Shown here in pieces: positions 12,210-23,857 of a DNA stretch of 64,000 nt. How positions within the stretch are numbered: position 1 is the first letter of the stretch; every line of letters begins with the position of its first letter. The position numbers and the translations under genes were made by a program. Source of the DNA: Opeltia flavorubescens (Eukaryota > Ascomycota > Lecanoromycetes > Teloschistales > Teloschistaceae); assembly GCA_000442125.1 (NCBI GenBank), contig KE546977.1, positions 1,302,001-1,366,000 on the forward strand, read 5' to 3'. Under the pieces are notes generated by a model. The model saw nothing but the letters and a program-made list of their open reading frames with translations, did not search any database and was not told the DNA's origin.

Positions 12210-12574
12210 ATGAGTTCGAATAGCGGCAAAGGCTACAACGTGACCAGCTCTGGCACAAATTCTCAAGTATCTACCTAACTCACAATACTGACATATCAAA
12301 GCCACAAATGACTTACCTCGCCCCAGGGCAACCATTACTGCAGCCGTGACTACTCATCCGGCAACTCTCAGCCAGCCAACAGCAATTCCTACCACTATTC
12401 CAATACCAATGGTAATGCTCCTTCAGATAACCTTCAGTTAAACTATGTATCCAACACCACTGACCCATCCATTTGATCTAATTAGGGAGCTACTACTACA
12501 GCAACCCCAACGGCTCCACGTACTACAACAACGGCAGCGGTGGATCCAAGTACACTTCTCCGAACAGCAAATGA
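12210..12574 (+). CDS. Small Tyr/Asn/Gly/Ser-rich fungal protein (76 aa, three exons)
   Basis: Exons are 12210-12266, 12327-12411 and 12486-12574. The introns are GTATCT...CCAG (60 bases) and GTAATG...TTAG (74 bases). The sum is 231 bases, giving 76 residues and TGA. The product starts MSSNSGKGYN and goes through VTSSGTNSQ|GNHYCSRD to SYYYSNPNGSTYYNNG and ends TSPNSK. It has a single cysteine, no signal peptide and no membrane segment. It is almost wholly Ser, Asn, Gly and Tyr, a prion-like or adhesive composition. I recall similar small Pezizomycotina proteins beginning with the same MSSNSGKGY-type start, but no function is known to me. The evidence is three consistent splice phases, an unbroken composition across all exons and a TATA-like box upstream. 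It is convergent with the DUF924 gene at 12791. Confidence 0.8.
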
Positions 12575-12790
12575 AGATTAGGCCCAGCTGGTCATTCAAT
12601 CGATTTCGACCATTTTGGACTCTGTATTTGAACTTGCTGAAATATTACTCAGCGGGTCATCCGCTCCAGAAGCTGTAATTCATTGAATCCCAGATTCTAT
12701 CCACAACGACCCAAAAACCTAAACCATCTCAAACACCGTAGGCAAACATGTAAACCGCATCCCCTCACCTCTCCCCCTCTCTTCCTCTTC

Positions 12791-13804
12791 CTAAGAAGTC
12801 CCAAACGTACTCCCGCCACCCTCCAACCAACTCTTCTCCTCCCCCCGAAACTCCCTCCCCAACACCAGATTTCGATGCGGATATCTACCAAACCTCTCCA
12901 AAATGCTCCTATGCATATTCTCAGAATCCCGCATATGATTCAAATACCCCATTGGACCTTCCTCTCCATCCTCTTCACCCTCTCCCGCCTTCACCCCCTC
13001 ACCACCCTTACTCGATGACTCTTCCTCAATATCCCCCCTCATACCCTGCATCTTCTCCTCGAGCATATCATGGTCCTTCATATCCTCGGAATGCATAAGC
13101 GGCATATAAAACCACTGTCTCCACGGCGGACTCGTCCTCAACACCTCTGCTCTATCCAATTTCCGCTTGTAGATGGCATGAGATACAGCGCGGGAGATAC
13201 GATCGTAGTGATTGTATATAACAGCTTGGTTAGAGCGGAAGATATTTCGTGGCATCTGATCCAGGAGCAGGACGAGTGCGAGGGCGATGTGAGAGGGGTC
13301 GAAACCTTTGCCATCTGTCGTGACAGTCCCAACACCCCCATCCATCACACCATACTTATCGACCTCCCCCATCAAAACATCCGCAATCTCCTTCTCCCCC
13401 TCTCCTTCATCCTGAGGAGGTAAAACCACCCTCCCCACCCCCAAAGCCTCCAGCGCCTCTCCCACCCCGGTCCTACAAATATCATCAAAGTCCTTCTCCG
13501 CACCAAACCACTTCCTCACATGTTCTGGCTTTGGATTTTTCGCCTTGGGACTCAGATTCGAAAACCAGAGATCTAGTAGCTGAGTATAGAGTTTGTGATT
13601 GAAAATATCTGGGGGGAGGGAAAATGATTGCTTAGAAGATGAGAAGGTGGAGGTTGACATCTTTCTTCTGTGAATATGGATATGGTGGGTGTTGGACAGG
13701 GGGGAAGAGAAAGTAATAGATGATAGAACACGAACTGGCAGAGTAATGTTTGAAGACAACAAGCAAGTAGATCGAGGATTCATAAAATGGCGAAGAAGAA
13801 TCAT
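12791..13804 (-). CDS. DUF924 family protein, probable mitochondrial form
   Basis: This is a single exon of 337 residues from ATG at 13804. The frame is open 30 bases further up, but only from a GTG. The family signature LALVLLLDQMPRNIFR spans residues 175-190, followed by AVIYNHYDRISRAVSHAI and YMPLMHSEDM. These are the helical motifs of DUF924, a TPR-like all-helical family found in bacteria and fungi whose biochemical role is undetermined. The first 60 residues lack acids and are rich in Ser, Arg and hydrophobics, as in a mitochondrial presequence. A second ATG (MSTSTFSS, 48 codons on) would give a cytosolic form. An acidic low-complexity loop lies near residues 265-285. Its promoter region was invaded by the transposon that begins 363 bases upstream. 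Confidence 0.85.
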   Translation of the reverse strand: MILLRHFMNPRSTCLLSSNITLPVRVLSSITFSSPLSNTHHIHIHRRKMSTSTFSSSKQSFSLPPDIFNHKLYTQLLDLWFSNLSPKAKNPKPEHVRKWFGAEKDFDDICRTGVGEALEALGVGRVVLPPQDEGEGEKEIADVLMGEVDKYGVMDGGVGTVTTDGKGFDPSHIALALVLLLDQMPRNIFRSNQAVIYNHYDRISRAVSHAIYKRKLDRAEVLRTSPPWRQWFYMPLMHSEDMKDHDMLEEKMQGMRGDIEEESSSKGGEGVKAGEGEEDGEEGPMGYLNHMRDSENMHRSILERFGRYPHRNLVLGREFRGEEKSWLEGGGSTFGTS

Positions 13805-14159
13805 GAAATAAGGTTTTATCAATGACGGCACCACCGGTCAGGCGAAGGAAAACTCCGTCCGTGAATATTAGCTGATAGAAGAATCTTAAACCCTCAGGTA
13901 GTGCTAATATGTTCAATCTATTTGACTTTATTTTCTGCACGGCTCGCAAGTTGACTTATGGTTTGTCATCATAGAAGTGATTTACGATCAATCAGAGTCG
14001 AAAAAGCTGCGAAAAGGCGACGACTCAGCAGGAAGAAAGCTAGGCAATATATACCAGCAAGCTTCAATGATCTGGTGCTGAAGGGCGAAAATATTAGAAT
14101 TTTCTCAACCATAAGCCTAAAATCGTTATGGTGAACTTTTAAAAAAGTTACATTTCCTA
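13805..14159. promoter_or_regulatory. Left half of the split divergent promoter (DUF924 side)
   Basis: This is unmutated, normal-composition sequence between the DUF924 start codon and the target duplication of the transposon. With the 84 bases right of the element it would once have formed a divergent promoter of about 430 bases shared with PRP31. No specific operator is recognised. Confidence 0.55.
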
Positions 14160-14167
14160 GGGCTGAG
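14160..14167. repeat. Target site duplication, left copy
   Basis: GGGCTGAG abuts the left terminal inverted repeat. The identical octamer abuts the right one at 23774-23781. A perfect 8-base duplication marks transposase-mediated insertion. Confidence 0.9.
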
Positions 14168-14286
14168 GGCACCGTCTATAGTACAGAGGAGCTAATGCAT
14201 ACTACCAAATAGGCGCGGGTTGTAATCTCCACACAAGTATATACTAATTTAGCGTGTTTTTTACGAGAATCTATCCTATCTCGCTG
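14168..14286. repeat. Left terminal inverted repeat
   Basis: About 119 bases match the reverse complement of 23655-23773. They differ only by a few C/T-type transitions and one length change in a T run. Homology fades after CTCGCT. The outer 60 bases keep normal CA and TG dinucleotides, whereas the inner part is depleted. Confidence 0.9.
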
Positions 14287-15067
14287 GCGTTTTTTTTCTT
14301 CTACCTATTTTCGCTATTATACCTCGTCGCCGCCCCTTAAGCTCTTCGCCGCTATAACTCGCCGCCTATAGAATCTAGATAATATCGAACTTATACGCCT
14401 CCGCCTTTTTTTACTCCTTAAGTTTATTATTCTTTCTATTAAATAATACGCCGAGTACTAGCTTTATATAACGAATATTTAGACTTTAAATAAGCGATCG
14501 CCTTATATAAAGGATTACTAGGTTAAATATTACCTATACTAGCGGTAGTATAAGGAGTAGCGTAAAAGTAAAGGTATAGGGAAATAGAAAAAAATTATTT
14601 ATATAATAGATCTATATAATATAAAACTTAAAGTTACTATTTTATTTAACGATAATTTTTTATTAATACCCACCTATTTTATATTAAAAAGAACCGGGAA
14701 TTATTATAAATATAATTATAATTTTAAAGCTATAGATATTATAAAATAGAATTAAAAAATTAAATAAATTACCGTTAATAAATTTACTAATAGTTATATT
14801 ATATTAGCTATTAATAAAATACTATATTTATATTACTATCTAGACGTTAAAAAAGCTTTTACTACTATTAACGGTTATTATTTTAATAGGTACGATATAT
14901 ATAATACCGCTTATAAATAGAAAAAAAATAATCCGGATTAACGCCTAGTTAATAGGATAGGATCTAACTAAAAGGAATAGTAAATAGAGCTTTTTAATTA
15001 GCTAGAATTAGTTAGTAAATACGAATTTCAATAGTTTTCTTAACTAATATCTCCGTTTTTTTAGCTA

Positions 15068-15283
15068 TATTACCGGTATATTGCGGCCATACCGTATAGG
15101 TAGAAGACTGATAGGGTAGATAGGGCTGAGTGGCTACCGTAACCCGAAGGAGGCCTTCTAAATATATTTACCTAGTTAGGTTTAGCGCCTTTTAGCGCCT
15201 ATATTTATTTAGTTATAGATTTTATAAATAGATAATTCTATACCTTTAATATAATACTATTACTCTATACTTATAATATAATA
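15068..15283 (+). repeat. 5' LTR of the nested Gypsy element
   Basis: This 216-base direct repeat pairs with 22058-22275. Both start TATTACCGGTAT and share TTTAGCGCCTTTTAGCGCC. Differences are nearly all C/T or G/A transitions, roughly two dozen by eye. A flanking target duplication was not clear. Confidence 0.8.
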
Positions 15284-18200
15284 AATAGTAGTAATTAAAA
15301 GCAATCTATATAAAATACAGTACTATTAACTTCCGTATATATATACTATTAATTATTATATAGTACTAGATTCTTTAAATAAGTTTAGTACTTCTCCGCT
15401 TATTAAATTACCGCTTTTATACTAATACTCGGTTAATAGAATTAACTAAAATATATTCTAGTTTCTAGTCCTTTTAATAAAGTTTTAAATATTTTTTATA
15501 ATAATTTAAAAGATTTAACCGATTTTATTATAATATTAGCTTTTATTATAACTACNTTTTATATTAAAGAATTTTAAAAGTATATTAAACGGTTTTTAAA
15601 ATAGAATCGGGCCTTTATAGTAATCTTTAAAATTTATATCGATTATATTTATAAAAAAAGTCCAGGCCTATACCGTTTTTTAATATAGGAATTTTTTAAT
15701 AGTCGGGTAATTTAAGCTAGTATAATAAAAGCTAATATAGCTTCTATCGCTATTTATTTTATAAATTAGGGCGAATACCTATAAATCTTTATTAAAATAA
15801 TAAGCGATTTTTATAATAATATTATTATAATTTTTAAAGATAAAAACTTTTAAGCTTATATTTAAAAGCTAGCTATAAATTTTATTTAAAATAGTTTAAA
15901 CCTTTACTCTTATTTTTTAAGCTTATTAAAAGACTTTTAATAGATTAATAAATTTATAAATATTACCGAATTTATTAATATATTTAAATAATAAAACTAT
16001 ATTTCTAGTACTAAATTTAGCTTACTTTATTTAGTAAAATCGGAAAAAAGTATTATACTACTATTAAATATAGCAGGAATTCTATTATAATAATAATAGG
16101 GTAGATTTATAGATAATAATAATTTATTATAATAGTAATAAGTTTTTTTAAATAAATAACTATTTATAAACGCCCGTTTAATTTAATTATTAGAATTTTT
16201 TATATAGAACTTCTAGATTTAAATAATTACTATATTAGTAAATCTAATAATTATACTAGCGATTACTAAATCGCAATAAAAGGTTTATAATATTAATTTA
16301 TTTTAATTAAATAGCGATAAACCGCTTATAGAATCTATAAAGTTATATAATATTTATTACGATATATACGCTTTTATATAGCGTATAAAAATTAAATATA
16401 AAATAATAGATATATTATTAATATATTATAACCTGGATTTTTATTTATAAAACAAAGTAGTTATATAATTTATTATTATAATTAATAAGTTTATCCGTAA
16501 ATTATTATAATTAAACGATAGTATTAAACTATAATATATATTCTTTAAAAACTATTTCGGCGAGCTACTATCTATTATACTAGCGTAGCTAGAATAGATA
16601 TACTATACTATTAACGATATATAGGCTTAAAAGAACCCTTTAGAATATTTTAATAATATTATTATTAAAATAAAAAATATAAAAATAATATCTATTAAAA
16701 GTATTTAAATAATAATTAGTATTAAATATTTTAATATTCGGCTATAAATATTAATTCTGGATAAAACTATAATAACTATTATTAAAGTTTTTTATAAGTT
16801 TTTTTAAAATAAGAAAAATAATTAATTCGATATTTATAGTAATAATAAAAACCGTAAAATACTAAAACTAAATTTTCTATAAAAAGATAAAAATAAATAA
16901 TATAAAGGAGTAATAGTATATTAGCCGCTATAAAATAACTTTTTTTATACGCCTAGATATCTATTTACGTATCTAAACTATATATAAAAAAACTAACCGA
17001 ATATATTTCCTACTATATACTAATACCGGAATCTTTCTATAATTCTATAAGCTTTATCGATTAAAAGCGAGTTTAATATATAAAATAATTAGCGTACTAT
17101 TTAAAATAATTATTAATAGTTTCCGTTTAAAGCGATTACTCCGCTATAATAAAATTAAACTAGAAATTAGTAAAATTACAGCTATTAATAACGTAATAAT
17201 AGCTGGAATTTATATAAAAGCCGCTAGCTAAATAACTAGCGAGTTTATTTCTAATAAAAAGCTTTTAATAAGTAGATTCTAAACGATAAAATAAAGTAGT
17301 ACTAGAATTATAAAAATAGCTTCTACTAATTAATAGATTTTACTAGAGCTGAATATATAGTAAATAAGGAGCTTAATAAAGCCCTATATACTATCGTTAA
17401 AAATCCTAACTAGTATAGTAATATAATAAAATTCTACTTTATTATAATAAAACGCACGAAACCTAAACTTAAACTAGTAAAAATATATTAATACGATAAA
17501 TATAACGAGATTTTTAAATTAAATAACGCTTTATATTATTATCTACGCGCTAGCTATAATAAAAAACTATTTCTAGTTATAACTACTACGGTTGAACTAA
17601 CTATTAAGTCGAGCGTTCTAGTAATACTAATATAAACTTATTTAAAACTAGTTAAACTATTTAAAAATACGCTAGAAATTATTAAATTAAAGGTTATTAA
17701 ATAACTACCGCTATAAATACTCTAGTTAATTTATTTAACCGCGAAAGATATATTAATAATAGGCTTTATTTTCTAAGGATACCGTTATATAATTATAGAT
17801 ATTCGCTTATAATTAAACGCGAAGAATTATAGCTATTACTAGAATATAGGTTATATAATAAGCTTAATTAACCGAAAATTTTTATTAAAACAGCTGCTAT
17901 ATATTATAATTTAGAAGATACTAATTTTTAAAATTATTAAAAGTATTAGCGAAAAGCGATATAATATTATTAAATTTATAATTATTAAAATTTTTATATT
18001 TAATAAAGGGGCTATAAAGTTTACTATTATTATACGCGAGTTTTATTTAATAGATAATCTAAGCGCTAATATATTTATTAGTATTAATATTATAAAATTT
18101 AAAGATATTAATATATACCTATTTATTAATATAATAACTATTAGCTTTTATAATAATATAGTAATACTAATTACTATTAGTATTAAAAATACTAAAATAA

Positions 18201-21200
18201 GCGTAATCGTCTATAATATTTAATATATAATAGTACCGCTATACGCTAGTAAAGCCGTTAAAGTCGTAGGTTTATATTAAAACCTACTAAACCTTTTATA
18301 AGATTATAACTTTATATATAAATTAAAAATATTAAATATTTTTATAAACTATATATATATTATAGATTATATATTTAAATAAATTTATATTCGAAATAAT
18401 TTGTTATTTTCTATTTAATTAACTATAAAAATTTAGCTAGGTACTGTTTAAAAATATAAAGCTAATAAATACTATTAAATTAGCTCGAAAAATTATAAAC
18501 TAGCTATTAAAACGCTAAAACGAAAGCCTGAATAGTTTTTAAAGAACTTTAAGCGCTATATAACGGCCGTTATAATAGCTACTATAGCTTTAAATACTAT
18601 CGTTATATTACCTATTAATTTTAATTATCGGATAGAAATAGTATATTCTATAAAAGTAACGATCTTTAGAATATAAATTAAATAAACTATTTTAATTATC
18701 CTAATTAAACGTTACCCGCGCTTATAATAAAATACCGGTAATATAATTAATATACTGGAGTTAAAATATATAGATATTCTACTAGTAAAAAACTAAAAGT
18801 AGATTTATAAGTTTGGATAAGCTTATATATATTCTATTAATATCTATAATAAAAAAGTTATTAATAAAGCCTTTAATAAACTTTATAAATAAAATCGGAT
18901 AGAATAAACTATTATAACTACCCTATTTTCATTTTTTTATTTTATAGTTTAAAAAAATACCGATTAAAGCTTTAAAAGCTATATTATTATCGATATTTAA
19001 ATATTTAATAAGATTATAATACTAAATATCTATTTAATTCTATTATAACTAGAAATTTTAATATAAATTTATAGTATTAAAGTCTTTTTTATAGTTAATT
19101 TTATAAATTTCTTCTATTAATAATAGATTAATTAATAATACTGCTACCGCCTAATAATAGTTTTATATTAAGGGTAAGAAATATTTAAAATATTAGTAAT
19201 AGGTTACTATAATTTACTAGCTTATATATAACGGATAATAAATAGGATTTTATACCCGTTTTACTCCTTTTATAAAGTCTATATTAATAATATTATAGTA
19301 TTTTCCTTTTTAATAAAAAAATACGTAGAGTATTTTAATTAGATTTTTAGTATACTCGATACTATAAATTTATATTTATTACCTATAAAATTATTTATTA
19401 ACTATATATTTATATATTTATTAGATTAGAAGGTTAATACTTTTAGACTTACTATAATAAAAAATAAATTAGAAATAATTTCAAAATTTTTATTTCTATA
19501 TATACTTTAATAATTAGAAAAATATTTAAACTTAATAGGCTACCTTCGGCAGTATATTAGTAATTATATAACTATTATAAAACTATTTTAAAAATGTAAA
19601 ATTTATATAAACCGCGATATTACTATTAAAAATAACGCTCGTAAAAAAGCTACTACCTAAAATCTACTAGTAGTATTTATATCTAAAAAGCTTAACGTGT
19701 TTTACTATCTATAGAAACTTTTTTTATTATTATCGATTCTAGTCTATTTTAATAAAAGCTTAATACTATATATAAATCTAGACGCTAATAAAAAGTTTAA
19801 TTTTACAGCCTATATTTATTATAATATAGACGAAGCTACCTATAAAATAGGTAAAGAATTTAAATAGAAATTTAAATAATCGATCCTATTCTTTAACCGC
19901 TTATTATTAGATGTTAAAATACGTTATTAATCTATAAAATTAGAGGTTATAAATATTATTTAAATAATTAAAAAGATCCGTTATATAATCGAAATAGTTA
20001 AATATATTACTATTATTTATACAGACTACTTTATTATAGTTAATATTATACGTTAAACTAGCCTAAATATAGTATCTATAAAAAAATTTAATTTTTATTT
20101 AATATAAGCTTTTAAATATTTTTAACGCTTTAAGTTTAATATTTATTATAAATTTAGAGTTATAAATACGGTTTTAGATATACTATCGAAGTTTATTAAT
20201 TATAAATACTATTTAAAAACGGACGAATTATTAAATATAAAGGCTTTTATAATATATTACTTTCTAGTAAACCTAGTAAAAATATTAATTAAATTCCGCT
20301 AATAATTAATCGATAAATATATAAAAAAAAGCTACTAAATTAAAGTTAAAGAATTTATTAAAGTTAATATAAAGTTAAATAATAATACTATTAAACTATT
20401 ATATTATATTATAAACGTATTATTCTATTTTAATAATAATAAACGAGGTTTATATTTAATAATATCTACGGATATAAAAAAAAAATATTCCAGCTAGTAT
20501 ATAATAAAATAGGCTATTCTAGCTATATACGCACGTATAAATACCTAATAAAAGGCCTTTATATATATAATATATTAATAAAGCTATATAAATTTATTCG
20601 CTACTATCTATAATATTAAATTAATTAAATACTTTACTACCGCCTATATAAAGTTTTATAACTAGTATTTAACCCGGTAAAACCGTTTTATACGCTTACT
20701 ATTAATTTTATCCTCGCTCTATTAAAATTATATAAAAAATACGATTATTATATATTAATAATAAATAAATTTATTAAAGCAGTTATTTATATATTTAAAA
20801 AAACTACCTAAAGCGGTAAATAATAGGCCGAATAATTATTAAATAGGCTAGTAAAACTAAATTAAAGTATATTAAAAGTATTAATTTTAAATCGCGATAA
20901 AAAGTTTATAGATTAATTATAGCGCTAGATATTTAAAGTATTAAAGGTAGATTTATAGTATTTTACTACCTAGTACCTGTAAATCGATAGTATATTAAAA
21001 TAATCTAATTAAACCGCTAAAATTATTATACGCTATTATATCGCTATATTAGACGACTTTAAACTATAGTTTATTATTTTTTTATAAATATTAATAGCTT
21101 TTAATAATTTTATAAACTATAATTCTATATTTAAAATATTTAATTAAATATTATTTAAATTTAAAACTCGCGAAATATTAGACTTTTTATATCTATTAAA

Positions 21201-22057
21201 CCCTAAATAAATTATTTAATTAGAAGATATAATAAGTTTTAAAACTCCCGCCGATACTTCTATTAAAGAACTAGCTGCCTTTTTTATTATAATATAGATA
21301 GCTTATTGCTGTAATCTAATTACTTTAAAAGCTAGAAAATCTATAAATATACCTATAGTATAGAATACTATAATATTAATAACTGTAGAAAAATACCGGC
21401 CTATATATATCGATATTAAAAATACTATTACCTTTATTATAATAAAAATAAAAAAATACTATAATATATACTATTAACTAGTTTATTTTAAGATTAGTAA
21501 TTTTATAAAAATATATTTATATCGAGGCTATAATATATTAAAACTTCCTTTTAAAAAGATTAAATAATAGTTAATAAACTTTTTTAAAATTATTAAATGT
21601 ATTAAACTATTAATTTACTATTTAAAGCTACTATTTACTATAAAAATTTATAATATAATATTAATAGTATATCTAGAGCCTATTATTAACCCTAGCGATA
21701 ATTCCTACCAGCGCTACTATATACCTATACCCCTAGTTATTATCGATAATAATAAAAAATTTAAAATCGAACGAATCCTCTATAAGCGCCGTATCTATAA
21801 AAATAAAGGTTTTTCTATTTAATATTTTATTTATTAGATTAATTATAGGTTTAAAAACGATTAATAAATATTTAAATACCGTTTAAATAATATTAAAATA
21901 CTAATAAAAAAGTATAAACGCCGTTTTAACCCGAAATCGGCTCTAGATTATAATAAAGCTATTAACGATACTAATACTAAAGTTAAATAATAGGAATATA
22001 TTAAAAAGCCGCTTATTAATAAAAAAGAACCTATTATTAGAGGCTAATAGCTTTATT

Positions 22058-22275
22058 TATTACCGGTATCTATTACGGTTATACCGTATAGGTAGAAGGT
22101 TAATAGGGTAGGTAGGGCTAAATAGCTATTATAGCCCGAAGGAGGCCTTTTAAATATATTTACCTAGTTAGATTTAGCGCCTTTTAGCGCCTATATTTAT
22201 TTAGTTATAGATTCTATAAATAGATAATTTCGTACCTTTAATATAATATTATTACCCTATACCTATAGTATAATA
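22058..22275 (+). repeat. 3' LTR of the nested Gypsy element
   Basis: This is the partner of the 15068-15283 repeat, two bases longer. A purine-rich stretch (AGAGGCTAATAG) lies just upstream, where a polypurine tract would be expected. Confidence 0.8.
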
Positions 22276-23654
22276 CAGTATTAAAATATTAAAGTAATTC
22301 GTATTAATAATATCTAATTATATATTATAATTTTTATACTAGAATACCGTTTAGATATTTTTCGCTTTTACGGCTATTTTATTTTAATAGATTTTATATA
22401 TAAATCGAATTAGCTAAACTAGTATCTTTATACTATTATAATTCGCGATAAAATAGACTTATAGCAGCTATATACCTATATACTAGCCTAGTATAAAGAT
22501 AGTAATATTTTAACCGTTTATTTAAAGATATTAAAAAGCTAGTATAATAAAAGAAATAGCTAATACCTATAATATATATTTATTAATAATTTTATAGCGG
22601 AATAATAAGCGGTTAAGATAGTATTTTCTAGCTTAATCGCCGGCGAAGCCGAAGTTAGCTATTTACTATATATATAGCACTCCGAGTAGATTTTAAAGCG
22701 TATTATAAATAGAGCTAATTATAAAACGGTATTAAAGTATTTTTATTCTATATTTTACTACTATAGAATAATTATAAAGTATAAGAAATCTATTAAAACT
22801 ACCGTCGGTACTATACCGAATAATAAAAAAAAATATATTATTAATAAATAGTAGTAAATACGCGAAAAATAAGCGTATACCTACTAAATTTACTCGCCGC
22901 TTCTCCTTTAAATACCTACTACCTCGTTTATAAAAGTTTACTATTCTATTATTAAGTAATTTAAAAATAAATTAATTTTATATTAATTTAGCTTTAAAGG
23001 TACGATTTAATATATTTTTATTATTAATAAAAAATAGGATTAGTATATATATAAAGCTTTAGTAAATTTCTAGAACGTTATTTTATTTTAGCTCGTTTTA
23101 TATTTCTATTTATATAAACTATTAACGCCTATTTAAAGCCTGCTTATTAATAAAATTAAATTAGCTAATAATATTATAGCTACCGCCGGCGAGGATTTAA
23201 ATAAGTTAAATAATAAGTTTTAATATAACTATTAGTTTTTTTATAAATACTAGCTACTATATTAATATATATAATATTAATATATCCTTTATAATATAAT
23301 ATTAGACGAAGATTTAAACCGGTATACTTTTATATAAAAGAATAATAGCTATAAGCTCTATAAACGCGTTACTACTGAATATTTTAAACGAGGTATCGAT
23401 ATTAAAATAAAGGCGCTAATTAGGCGGAGGCTGGATATAAAGGAGNTATTAGATAGCCTACGCTCTAAGTATTTTACTCTAAAGGAATAGGTAGCCGATA
23501 TATCTATAGAGGCCGCCGATAAAGTTATAAAGTAGTAGATAAGTAAGCTAGATAGGATTACTAGGCCTTTAAGGCGTGGCGGAGTAGAAGAATTTAAAGC
23601 GGAAATCGGCGCCGGCGAGGTTAAAAATGAAGAAGGTAATGAGGTATTTAGTAC

Positions 23655-23773
23655 TAGCGAGGTAGGATGGATTCTCGAAAAAAACACGCTAAATTAGTAT
23701 GTGCTTGTGTGGAGATTGCAACCCGCGCCTATTTGGTAGTATGCATTAGCTCCTCTGTACTATAGACGGTGCC
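23655..23773. repeat. Right terminal inverted repeat
   Basis: This is the reverse complement of the left inverted repeat at 14168-14286. It retains more CA/TG than its partner (for example CACACAAGCACATAC read on the minus strand), so it is closer to the unmutated sequence. Confidence 0.9.
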
Positions 23774-23857
23774 GGGCTGAGATGGCTTGGCGATTTGCTG
23801 GTTAAAGCTCAAACCTAACCTCTCTTTCACACATCACTCAAAGTCTAGCGATTCACA
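23774..23857 (+). promoter_or_regulatory. Remaining native promoter/leader of PRP31, starting with right target duplication
   Basis: Only 84 bases of non-transposon sequence precede the PRP31 ATG. They begin with the target duplication GGGCTGAG (23774-23781) and include a pyrimidine-rich run (CCTCTCTTTCACAC) typical of fungal start regions. Either these bases suffice or the transposon end now supplies promoter function. Confidence 0.6.

Larger units (their letters stand above)
15068..22275 (+). mobile_element. Gypsy-type (Ty3-like) LTR retrotransposon fossil
   Basis: This element of about 7.2 kb is nested inside the DNA transposon and is oriented left to right. Short direct repeats of about 216-218 bases form its ends. 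Remnants in plus-strand order suggest a gag/protease part (about 15.6-18.3 kb), reverse transcriptase then RNase H (about 18.8-20.2 kb), integrase (about 20.5-21.4 kb) and a chromodomain-like tail (about 21.75-21.95 kb). The order RT-RNase H-integrase defines Gypsy, and the tail suggests a chromovirus. It is thoroughly broken, with a great many interruptions throughout, mostly of the RIP type. LTR divergence is almost all transitions, so it dates RIP rather than insertion. It must be younger than the host transposon. Confidence 0.8.
14168..23773. mobile_element. TIR DNA transposon (hAT- or Mutator-like), RIP-mutated and interrupted
   Basis: The element is bounded by inverted repeats starting GGCACCGTCTATAG and by a perfect 8-base target duplication. 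Without the nested retroelement (15068-22275) it would be about 2.4 kb, the size of an autonomous single-gene DNA transposon. An 8-base duplication suits hAT and some Mutator-like elements. Long inverted repeats favour Mutator-like, and the octamer fits the hAT target preference only in part. The interior (14287-15067 and 22276-23654) is extremely AT-rich and almost lacks CA and TG while keeping CG, as expected after RIP. Coding-like traces on the plus strand occur on both sides of the nested insertion, with the last stretch ending just inside the right repeat. All are interrupted by stops, and the transposase family could not be recognised. It is inactive. Confidence 0.85.

Noticed and set aside
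23358-23687. 109-codon minus-strand open frame at the right end of the transposon
   Set aside because: It is antisense to the more protein-like plus-strand traces and shows no transposase signature. It is probably a by-product of AT-rich, CA/TG-poor sequence.
14168-23773. Starship-type giant element
   Set aside because: Long inverted repeats, an 8-base duplication, small size and no recognisable tyrosine-recombinase captain argue for an ordinary DNA transposon.
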